The notes below the pieces were generated by a model. That model was not told the origin of the DNA and ran no database searches. It worked only from the letters and a program-made list of their open reading frames with translations. A DNA stretch of 64,000 nt from JANMDU01 sp031375105 (GTDB lineage Bacteria > Pseudomonadota > Gammaproteobacteria > Burkholderiales > Burkholderiaceae_C): the NCBI GenBank assembly GCA_031375105.1, contig JANMHJ010000062.1, positions 32,854 to 96,853 of the forward strand, given 5' to 3'. The position numbers were made by a program, and so were the translations under genes. This document shows positions 56,120 through 63,113 of this stretch, in pieces (within the stretch, counting starts at the first letter, position 1; each line of letters starts with the position of its first letter).

Positions 56120-57091
56120 CTAGCTCAGCCGCTTCACACCCGGTAGCTCGCAGGCGTAGATCGCATTGCGCAGCGCGGCAATGGCTTCGTAGCGCGTGAA
56201 GCTGCGCCGCCAAGCCAGCACCACACGGCGTGTGGGCGGCTCACCTTCAAACGGTATGTAGCGCACATAGATCTCCTCAGATGCTCTCTTTTTAGTAGCA
56301 TTCTGCGCTGATTTTATAATGGCTAGAGCCTCTTTTGGCACTGAAAGCTGCGGCACCACCGTCACACCCATGCCGGCAGCCACCATGTGTTTGATGGTCT
56401 CTAGTGACGAGCCTTCAAAGCTCTTGCGAATGCCTTCAGCATTGCTAGAAAAGCGCGCAAACTCCGGGCACACTTCCAGCACATGGTCGCGGAAACAATG
56501 GCCATTGCCCAGCAGCAGCATGGTTTGCGCCTTCAATTCTTCCGCGCTAATGGCGCTACGCGAAGCCAGCTCGTGCGTGGAAGGCACGGCGATCATGAAG
56601 GGCTCATCGTAGAGTTGCGCAATCGCCAGCCCTGTGTCAGGGAAAGGCTCAGCAAGAATCGCGCAATCAATCTCCCCGGTGCGCAGCATCTCCAGCAGCT
56701 TCACGGTGAAATTTTCTTGCAGCATGAGCGGCATTTGCGGCGTGCGCGCGATCACTTGGCGCACCAAATCTGGCAGCAAATAAGGCCCAATCGTGTAAAT
56801 CACACCCAGCCGCAAGCTACCGGCCAGCGGGTCTTTGCCGCGCTTGGCAATTTCTTTGATTTGCGATGCTTGCTCCAACACGCTCTGCGCTTGGCGCACA
56901 ATTTCCTCGCCCAGCGGTGTGACGGTCACTTCATTGGCGCTACGTTCAAACAGCTTGCAGTCCAGCTCCTCTTCTAGCTTTTTGATAGAAACAGACAGCG
57001 TGGGCTGCGACACAAAGCAAGCCTCTGCCGCATGGCCAAAATGCTTCTCGCGCGCGAGAGCCACAATGTATTTGAGCTCGGTGAGGGTCAT
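56120..57091 (-). CDS. oxyR: OxyR peroxide-sensing LysR regulator
   Basis: The 323-residue protein starts MTLTELKYIVALAREKHFGH, with AAEACFVSQPTLSVSIKKLE as HTH. The redox pair is intact: GHCFRDHVLEVC gives Cys near residues 199 and 208, eight residues apart as in E. coli OxyR (C199, C208). It activates peroxide-defence genes on disulfide formation. A palindromic element (56290-56340) read in frame adds about 17 residues (AIIKSAQNATKKR) in the C-terminal part of the effector domain, near residues 252-267. The ATG at 57091 is used. ubiA lies nearby, a common neighbour. Confidence 0.93.
   Translation of the reverse strand: MTLTELKYIVALAREKHFGHAAEACFVSQPTLSVSIKKLEEELDCKLFERSANEVTVTPLGEEIVRQAQSVLEQASQIKEIAKRGKDPLAGSLRLGVIYTIGPYLLPDLVRQVIARTPQMPLMLQENFTVKLLEMLRTGEIDCAILAEPFPDTGLAIAQLYDEPFMIAVPSTHELASRSAISAEELKAQTMLLLGNGHCFRDHVLEVCPEFARFSSNAEGIRKSFEGSSLETIKHMVAAGMGVTVVPQLSVPKEALAIIKSAQNATKKRASEEIYVRYIPFEGEPPTRRVVLAWRRSFTRYEAIAALRNAIYACELPGVKRLS
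56290..56340 (-). repeat. Interspersed palindromic element, copy 18, inside oxyR
   Basis: TTTTTAGTAGCATTCTGCGC, then TGATTTTATAATGGCTAGAG on the plus strand. Relative to oxyR sense it is in forward orientation and is read in frame as ALAIIKSAQNATKK. Confidence 0.75.
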
Positions 57092-57231
57092 GCCTTGATT
57101 TTGCAGCAAAAGCCAGTAGCGTGCCGCGCCTCGCAAGGTATTAGCGCGTGACACTTTGCTTGCCTTTCACCTCAAAGCAGATGGAACAGGCACATTGGGC
57201 TCACGGCATGTGCCGTGTTTTGAAAGTTTGT

Positions 57232-57825
57232 ATGCGTGATTTGAAATCCGTGCGTTCTCCTTGGCACTCTCCCCTGCGCTCTGCTTTGCGCTCTAAGCTG
57301 TGGTTGTGTTTGCCTTTGCTAGCAGTGGCAGCGCTGTCGGCTTGCGTGGTGGTGCCTATGGACCCCAAGACCGGCCAGCCGTATGGGCATGCGCCGCAGC
57401 CGCAGGTGGTCGTGGTGCAGCAACCTCCACCCGCCGCAGCAACTCAGCCTGTAGCACCGCAGTGGACGACGGTGAGCGCACGCCTGTATCCGGTGAACGA
57501 TGCAGCACGCAGTGCAGGGCTGCTGCAAGCGATGGTGATTGACAACGGCACAGGCCGAGGCAGCTTCACGGTGAATTACCTAGGCCAAGCCTTGCAAGGC
57601 GAAGCCACGCGCGTGGATCGCAACTACCCCGGCTTTGGCCAAGTCTTGCAGCAAGTGCAAGGCGGGAGTGGCTGGGCTCAAGCCTCAGGCCAGCGCGGCA
57701 TCGCCAATGCGGCAAACGCCAGCAACAGCATGCGCTGCGAATACCTGTTCACCGCACCCGGACAAGGCACAGGCGCGTGCGTGATGAGCGATGGCGCACG
57801 CTATCAAATTCACTTTGGGGGTTGA
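57232..57825 (+). CDS. Putative lipoprotein
   Basis: A 197-residue product if started at 57232. A signal peptide ends in the lipobox LSAC (LPLLAVAALSACVVVPM), so it is probably attached to a membrane. A Pro/Gln linker (APQPQVVVVQQPPPAAA) follows, then a conserved domain with SARLYPVNDAARSAGLLQAM and SFTVNYLGQALQGEATRV, ending SMRCEYLFTAPGQGTGACVM. Two Cys in that last stretch may pair. Earlier in-frame starts exist at 57148, 57181 and 57208. The function is unknown. It diverges from oxyR and is followed by a clear terminator shared with ubiA. Confidence 0.75.
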   Translation: MRDLKSVRSPWHSPLRSALRSKLWLCLPLLAVAALSACVVVPMDPKTGQPYGHAPQPQVVVVQQPPPAAATQPVAPQWTTVSARLYPVNDAARSAGLLQAMVIDNGTGRGSFTVNYLGQALQGEATRVDRNYPGFGQVLQQVQGGSGWAQASGQRGIANAANASNSMRCEYLFTAPGQGTGACVMSDGARYQIHFGG

Positions 57826-57861
57826 TTTGGACTGTCACACGAGTTCAGGGATAGCATGACA

Positions 57862-57887
57862 AGAGCGGCCCATGAGCCGCTCTTTTT
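57862..57887. terminator. Terminator between the lipoprotein gene and ubiA
   Basis: AGAGCGGCCCATGAGCCGCT forms a GC-rich stem, followed by CTTTTT. It sits between the convergent genes ending at 57825 (+) and 57900 (-). Confidence 0.85.
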
Positions 57888-57899
57888 CCGCAACGTAAA

Positions 57900-58802
57900 T
57901 CAGCGCAAAGCAAATGACACAACAATCCCCACAAACAAAGTAAATCCCAGCCAATGGTTCTGCCGAAACGCCGTAAAACAGCCCTCACGTGAGCGCTTGC
58001 GGATGAGTGTGAAATGCCATGCGATCTGAGCGAAGGCAACGGCAATCACTATAAAAACAATAGCGCGCTGCGTATATTCTATAAGGGCAGGAAGCCAAAA
58101 AAGCATATAAATCACGTAAAACAGCATCACCGCAGCCACATCGAAGCGGCCCAGCGTGATGGCTGAGGTTTTCATACCGATTTTCAAATCGTCATCGCGA
58201 TCCACCATCGCGTATTCGGTGTCATAGGCCAAGACCCAGAAGAGATTGCCCAGCAGCAGCAACCACGCTTGCAATGGCACGCCGCCCTGCAAAGCCAACA
58301 AAGAATCGCCGCCTTGCACAGCGGCAAAAGCCATCGGAATGCCAAAGCTGAAAGCCACGCCGAGCACAGCTTGCGGCATGGCGACGAAGCGTTTGGCGAA
58401 GGGGTACACAATAGCAATGGCCAGCGCGGCAAAGGAATACTGCACGGTGAGCAGATTCGTCGTGAGCACGAGACCGAAAGCGGCCAGCGCGAGCACGGCA
58501 CCCAAAACCAGCGCTTCTTTTTTGCCCACTTTGCCGCTCGTCACTGGCCTTTGCGCCGTGCGCTTCACATGGCGGTCAAAATCCGCATCGGCCACGTCGT
58601 TCATACAGCAGCCGGCGCTGCGCATGAGGATCGTGCCGAGCGTGAAAACGATGATCAGATGCCAGCCGGGAAAGCCCTGCGCCGCGATCCACAGCGCACA
58701 AAGCGTGGGCCAGAGCAGCAGCAGCCAGCCTGCTGGGCGATTCCAGCGGATCAAATCAAGATAAAGATTCAGGCGCTGCCGCCACGCTGCGGGCTGATTC
58801 AC
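57900..58802 (-). CDS. ubiA: 4-hydroxybenzoate octaprenyltransferase
   Basis: The 300-residue membrane enzyme attaches the polyprenyl tail to 4-hydroxybenzoate in ubiquinone synthesis. Both Asp-rich motifs are present: NDVADADFDRHVKRTAQRPV (DX3D) and DTEYAMVDRDDDLKIGMKTS. The hydrophobic helices fit the UbiA superfamily. A palindromic element (58047-58106) is read in frame as LIEYTQRAIVFIVIA near residues 233-250, within a membrane helix region. It converges with the lipoprotein gene at a terminator. Its 5' region toward ssb contains another element. Confidence 0.95.
   Translation of the reverse strand: MNQPAAWRQRLNLYLDLIRWNRPAGWLLLLWPTLCALWIAAQGFPGWHLIIVFTLGTILMRSAGCCMNDVADADFDRHVKRTAQRPVTSGKVGKKEALVLGAVLALAAFGLVLTTNLLTVQYSFAALAIAIVYPFAKRFVAMPQAVLGVAFSFGIPMAFAAVQGGDSLLALQGGVPLQAWLLLLGNLFWVLAYDTEYAMVDRDDDLKIGMKTSAITLGRFDVAAVMLFYVIYMLFWLPALIEYTQRAIVFIVIAVAFAQIAWHFTLIRKRSREGCFTAFRQNHWLGFTLFVGIVVSFALR
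58047..58106 (-). repeat. Interspersed palindromic element, copy 19, inside ubiA
   Basis: ACTATAAAAACAATAGCGCG, then CTGCGTATATTCTATAAGGG and GCCAAAAAAGCAT on the plus strand. In ubiA sense it is forward and in the same frame as in oxyR. Confidence 0.8.
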
Positions 58803-58810
58803 GCGAATAA

Positions 58811-58878
58811 ATTGCTATTAATATAATAGCAAACTATGTCCATTTTATAACGGGCAATTGCCGATTTAGCTTAAAAAG
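58811..58878 (-). repeat. Interspersed palindromic element, copy 20 (reverse)
   Basis: TTGCTATTAATATAATAGCA, AACTATGTCCATTTTATAAC and TTTAGCTTAAAAAGC. It lies between the ubiA start and the ssb stop. Confidence 0.87.
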
Positions 58879-58883
58879 CTGGC

Positions 58884-59372
58884 TTAAAACGGGATATCGT
58901 CATCCATGTCGTCAAAGCCACTGCCTTGCTTGGCTGCGGGGGCGGGCGATGCTGCGGGGCGTGCTGCGGGTGGGCGCGAAGCGGGTGCCGGAGCGCGGGA
59001 ATAGCCACCGCCACCTTCGTCTGGCGAACCCGCACCTTGGCGGCTACCGAGCAGTTGCATCTCGGTGGCGATGATGTCCACCGTGTTGCGCTCGATGCCG
59101 TCTTTGTCAGTGTATTTGCCGTATTTCAAGCGGCCTTCCACATACAGTGGCGCACCTTTTTTCACATACTCGCCCACGATCTCGGCCAAGCGGTCGAAGA
59201 ACTGCACACGATGCCATTGTGTGTCTTCAATGCTCTCGCCTGAGGTTTTGTCTTTTCGCTTGCTGGTGGTGGCAATCGAGATATTGGCGACGGCGCCGCC
59301 CGAGGGCATGTAGCGAATTTCCGGGTCGCGCCCGCAGTTGCCGACGAGGATGACTTTGTTGACGGAGGCCAT
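58884..59372 (-). CDS. ssb: Single-stranded DNA-binding protein
   Basis: The 162-residue protein has the OB-fold start ASVNKVILVGNCGRDPEIRY and DTQWHRVQFFDRLAEIVGEY. A Gly/Pro/Ala-rich linker and the acidic C-terminal tip DDMDDDIPF follow, which recruits partner proteins. It is a tetrameric SSB binding single-stranded DNA in replication and repair. It lies downstream of an MFS gene on the same strand, a usual betaproteobacterial order (uvrA-MFS-ssb), though uvrA is not found at the far side here. Confidence 0.97.
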   Translation of the reverse strand: MASVNKVILVGNCGRDPEIRYMPSGGAVANISIATTSKRKDKTSGESIEDTQWHRVQFFDRLAEIVGEYVKKGAPLYVEGRLKYGKYTDKDGIERNTVDIIATEMQLLGSRQGAGSPDEGGGGYSRAPAPASRPPAARPAASPAPAAKQGSGFDDMDDDIPF

Positions 59373-59435
59373 GATGTGAATTCCTTGTTTCAGTGCTTAA
59401 GTTTCAGTAATGTGCTTTGCCCGAAGGCCAAAGCA

Positions 59436-60641
59436 TTATGACGCAGACCGAGCCGGCGGCTTCATGCCCCAAGCCGCGATCAGCCAGACGGCCATCAGCA
59501 CAAAGCAGCCTACAAACAGCGCATCAAATCCGTAGTGCTTGGCCAGCCAGCCGCCGCCAAAGCCGCCCACGAAGAAGCCGAGCGATTGCACGGTGTTGTA
59601 CACGCCCAAGGCTGCGCCTCGCGCATGCGCAGGGGCGACGCGCGAGGCTAAAGAAGGTTGTGATGCTTCCAAAATATTGAAGCCCACGAAAAAGGCAAAC
59701 AGCAAAAAGCCGAGCAACCAGACACTGGGCGATTGCCCCAACGCCCACCACAGCCCCAGTTGCACCAAGCCAATCAAGGCCACGCTGCCCAAAAATGCCA
59801 ACTTCAATTTGCCCCGCGCCTCCAAGGCAAACAAAGCGCCCATGAACACAAACGAGAGCAGCACCGCTGGCAAATAAGCCTGCCAATGCGCTGCCTTGGC
59901 CAGCCCGGCTTGCACCAGCATGCTTGGCACCGCCACCCACATCGCCAATTGCACGGCATGCAAGATAAATGCGCCCAAATCCAAGCGCAGCAAATCCGTA
60001 TGCAAGAGCACTTCTTTCAAGCCATGCAGGCGGCTGACGGGAGAGGAAGTGAGCGCAGGCTCCGGTGGTGTGCCCCAAACAATCACCGCCATGCAGCCGA
60101 TCACCAAAACCCCGGTGATTACAAACAAACCGCTCAGCCCAATTTGCTCAGCCAGCAAAGGCGCGGCCACAAGCGAAATCGCAAACATCAGCCCAATGCT
60201 GGCCCCAACCATCGCCATCGCCTTGGTGCGCACCTCATCGCGCGTCATATCCGCCAGCAGCGCCGTTACCGCTGCTGAGATGGCGCCCGCGCCTTGCAGC
60301 GAGCGCCCCACGATCAGCCAGTCCAATGTGGAGGCCGCAGCCGCTACAAAGCTGCCCAGCGCGAAAATCACCAGTCCAATCAAGATCACTTTTTTTCTTC
60401 CATACCGATCCGAAGCCATGCCAAACGGAATTTGCAGCAGGCCTTGCGTCAGCCCATAAATACCCATGGCCAGACCCACCATCGCAGGATCATCGCCGCC
60501 AGGGTATCTCGTCGCCTCCAGTGCAAACACCGGCAACACCAGAAACAAGCCCAGCATGCGCATGGCAAAAATGCTCGCCAGTGACAGGCTGGCGCGGCGC
60601 TCAGCGGGGAGCATGGCAGTGGAGGCGGGGGAAGCGGTCAT
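59436..60641 (-). CDS. MFS transporter (YajR-like)
   Basis: The 401-residue protein starts SLASIFAMRMLGLFLVLPVF and carries the MFS loop GMASDRYGRKKVILIGLVIF between helices 2 and 3, plus RSLQGAGAISAAVTALLADM. This resembles the YajR/arabinose-efflux group of proton-driven drug or sugar exporters. It lies 63 bp upstream of ssb on the same strand. The substrate is unknown. The far side of the gene meets the liv cluster rather than uvrA, which suggests a local rearrangement. Confidence 0.88.
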   Translation of the reverse strand: MTASPASTAMLPAERRASLSLASIFAMRMLGLFLVLPVFALEATRYPGGDDPAMVGLAMGIYGLTQGLLQIPFGMASDRYGRKKVILIGLVIFALGSFVAAAASTLDWLIVGRSLQGAGAISAAVTALLADMTRDEVRTKAMAMVGASIGLMFAISLVAAPLLAEQIGLSGLFVITGVLVIGCMAVIVWGTPPEPALTSSPVSRLHGLKEVLLHTDLLRLDLGAFILHAVQLAMWVAVPSMLVQAGLAKAAHWQAYLPAVLLSFVFMGALFALEARGKLKLAFLGSVALIGLVQLGLWWALGQSPSVWLLGFLLFAFFVGFNILEASQPSLASRVAPAHARGAALGVYNTVQSLGFFVGGFGGGWLAKHYGFDALFVGCFVLMAVWLIAAWGMKPPARSAS

Positions 60642-60697
60642 GAAGAGCCGTGATTGTCCGGCATGGCGAGGCTTTTTTGCCTCAAACGCCGATCTTT

Positions 60698-60738
60698 GAG
60701 ATTTATCTCTTGACGAATCTTGAAATTTACTTTAGATT
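60698..60738 (+). promoter_or_regulatory. Promoter of the liv cluster
   Basis: TTGACG (60710-60715), a 17 bp spacer, then TAGATT (60733-60738), in an AT-rich stretch. GAGAT-TT-ATCTC at 60698-60709 directly precedes the -35 box and could be an operator half. Confidence 0.6.
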
Positions 60739-60898
60739 TAAATAATTCTTATATATAGCAAATGCCAGCATCACAGTCACTTTGATGAATGTGCTTCATT
60801 GATTGCGCAACCAGCACACCATCGAAAACACTGCCTTCCCGTTGGCTGCGTTCGAGTTACCATTCATTGAACCCTTCTTTTCGTTTTCAGGAGCCATG

Positions 60899-62086
60899 AT
60901 GAGCACACGTCGTTTAGTTTTAACCCGTTCTGCCGCCGCGATCGGCGCAGCCTCCAGTGGCTTGATGTTGCCGCAAATCGCCCGCGCGCAAAGCAATAAA
61001 ATCCGCGTCGGCCTGATGCTGCCCTACACCGGCACCTTTGCGCAGCTTGGCGTGGCCATCGAAAATGGTTTCCGCATGGCCATCAATGAGCAGGGTGGCA
61101 AGCTCGGCGGCCGCGAAATTGAGTATTTCAAGGTGGACGACGAATCCAATCCGGCCAAAGGTATCGAGAATGCGCAGCGCTTGGTGCAACGCGACAAGGT
61201 CGATGTGCTGGTCGGCACTGTGCATTCTGGCGTACAGATGGGTATTCATCGTGTGGCACGCGAATCAGGCGTGCTGAGTATCATCCCCAATGCAGGCGTA
61301 CATATTGCCACGCGTGCGCAATGCGCCCCGAATGTCTTCCGCACCAGTTTCACCAATTCGCAGCCCACGCTGGGTTTGGGCAAAGTGATGGCCGATCGCG
61401 GCCACAAAAAAGCTGTGTGGATCACCTGGAATTACGCAGCAGGCGAAGAGGCCATGGAAGGTTTTGAGCAAAGTTACACCGCCGCCGGCGGCACGATTGT
61501 GAAAAAGCTCGGCCTGCCTTTCCCCAATGTGGAATTCCAAGCCCTGCTGACGGAAATCGCCGCGATCAAACCCGATGCTGTGGCCTGCTTCTTCGCAGGT
61601 GGCGGTGCAGCAAAATTCATCCGTGATTACGCAGCGGCAGGTTTGAATAAAACCATTCCACTCTATGGCTCTGGCTTCCTTACCGAAGGTGTGCTTGATG
61701 CCGCTGGCGATGCAGCCAATGGCATCCTTACTACGCTGCACTACAGCGATTCGCTCGATACCGCGAACAACCGCAAATTCCGCCTTGAATACGCGAAAGC
61801 CTTCCGCTTGCAGCCCGATGTGTATGCCGTGCAAGGCTACGATTCCGGCTTGCTCTTGATCCAAGGCGCGAACGCCGTGAAGGGTGATTTGAACAACAAA
61901 CCCGCGTTGTATGCGGCCATGCAAAACGCCAAGATCGATAGCCCACGCGGTAAATGGACCATGAGCAAATCTAACAACCCGATTCAAGATATTTATTTGC
62001 GCCGTGTTGAGAACAAAGAAAACAAAGTGATCGGTATTGCTGCAAAAGCGGTAGCTGATTCGGGCGCTGGCTGCAAGATGGCTTGA
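60899..62086 (+). CDS. Branched-chain amino acid ABC transporter substrate-binding protein (LivK-like)
   Basis: The 395-residue protein has a twin-arginine-like export signal (MSTRRLVLTRSAAAIGAASS) followed by a periplasmic-binding type 1 fold: IRVGLMLPYTGTFAQLGVAI, DESNPAKGIENAQRLVQRDK and VDVLVGTVHSGVQMGIHRVA. It captures branched-chain amino acids or similar compounds such as amides or aromatic acids. ATG at 60899 (spacing 6 from AGGAG); ATG at 60896 is also possible. The permease genes livH and livM follow, with an inverted-repeat element between. Confidence 0.92.
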   Translation: MSTRRLVLTRSAAAIGAASSGLMLPQIARAQSNKIRVGLMLPYTGTFAQLGVAIENGFRMAINEQGGKLGGREIEYFKVDDESNPAKGIENAQRLVQRDKVDVLVGTVHSGVQMGIHRVARESGVLSIIPNAGVHIATRAQCAPNVFRTSFTNSQPTLGLGKVMADRGHKKAVWITWNYAAGEEAMEGFEQSYTAAGGTIVKKLGLPFPNVEFQALLTEIAAIKPDAVACFFAGGGAAKFIRDYAAAGLNKTIPLYGSGFLTEGVLDAAGDAANGILTTLHYSDSLDTANNRKFRLEYAKAFRLQPDVYAVQGYDSGLLLIQGANAVKGDLNNKPALYAAMQNAKIDSPRGKWTMSKSNNPIQDIYLRRVENKENKVIGIAAKAVADSGAGCKMA

Positions 62087-62128
62087 TATTTTCTCGCTTC
62101 AAGAATCAACTTTAGAGTTCAACCAAAG

Positions 62129-62223
62129 GGAACACAGAAAGCACAGAAAACCGCAGAAGACGCAGAAATTTTCTCTTTCTTATTTCTGTGTTTTCTGTGT
62201 AATTTCTGCGAATTCTGTGTTCC
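62129..62223. repeat. Palindromic ACACAGAA-type element, copy C
   Basis: The ends GGAACACAGAA (62129-62139) and TTCTGTGTTCC (62213-62223) are perfectly inverted; the interior continues with CCGCAGAAGACGCAGAAATT and its imperfect mirror. It shares the CGCAGAAGACGCAGA word with copies A and B. It lies between the livK-like gene and livH. Confidence 0.8.
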
Positions 62224-62240
62224 TGTTTTAGTTTCGCCCC

Positions 62241-63104
62241 GTGGATCTCGCCAACTTCCTCATTCAGCTGCTCAACAGTGTGCAATACGGCTTGCTGCTC
62301 TTCATGCTCGCCGCGGGCCTCACGCTGATCTTCGGCATCATGGGGGTGGTCAATCTCGCGCATGGCAGCTTTTATATGCTGGGTGCGTATTTGGCGTGGT
62401 CCCTTTCATTGCAACTGGGCAGTCTTGCGCTTGGCATCTTGCTCGGCACGGTGTTGTCTGTCGCTTTCGGTTTGCTGCTTGAGAAACTGCTGATTCAACA
62501 TTTTTATCATCGCGACCATTTGGATCAAGTGCTACTGACCTTTGGTTTGATTTATATCTTTGAAGAAGCTCGCTCGATGATTTGGGGCGACGATGTGCAT
62601 GGCGTGGAAATTCCGGCGCTGCTGTCTGGCTCGATTCAGCTCACCGATACGCTGTCGTATCCCGTGTATCGCCTCTTCATGAGTGGGCTGTGCATTTTGA
62701 TCGCGCTGGGCCTTTATGTCTTGATTTCCAAAACGCGTCTCGGCATGAAAATTCGCGCAGGCGCGTTCAACCGCGAGATGACGGAGGCGCTCGGCATCAA
62801 CATCAAATTGATTCACTCGCTCGTGTTCGCACTCGGCGTGGGCTTGGCCACCATTGCTGGCATGATCGCCTCGCCTGTATCAAGTGTCTATCCGAATATG
62901 GGCAGCTCGGTGCTCATCATGTGTTTCGTTGTCGTCGTGATTGGTGGCATCGGCTCAGTGCGCGGCGCGTTGATTGCTGCTCTGCTCGTGGGCTTGGTGG
63001 ATACCTTTGGCAAAGTGCTGCTGCCTCAGTTCTCTGGCATGCTGGTTTATATGCTGATGGCGCTCGTGTTGCTTTATAAACCAGAAGGGCTATTCAAAGC
63101 CTAA
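62241..63104 (+). CDS. livH: Branched-chain amino acid permease LivH
   Basis: The 287-residue membrane protein has the conserved start NFLIQLLNSVQYGLLLFMLA and the LTLIFGIMGVVNLAHGSFYM motif of LivH permeases. VVVIGGIGSVRGALIAALLV near the C-terminus is the EAA-like loop contacting the ATPase. It pairs with LivM. GTG at 62241 is used as start. It is separated from the livK-like gene by a palindromic element and lies 9 bp before livM. Confidence 0.94.
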   Translation: MDLANFLIQLLNSVQYGLLLFMLAAGLTLIFGIMGVVNLAHGSFYMLGAYLAWSLSLQLGSLALGILLGTVLSVAFGLLLEKLLIQHFYHRDHLDQVLLTFGLIYIFEEARSMIWGDDVHGVEIPALLSGSIQLTDTLSYPVYRLFMSGLCILIALGLYVLISKTRLGMKIRAGAFNREMTEALGINIKLIHSLVFALGVGLATIAGMIASPVSSVYPNMGSSVLIMCFVVVVIGGIGSVRGALIAALLVGLVDTFGKVLLPQFSGMLVYMLMALVLLYKPEGLFKA

Positions 63105-63113
63105 GACTTCAAT

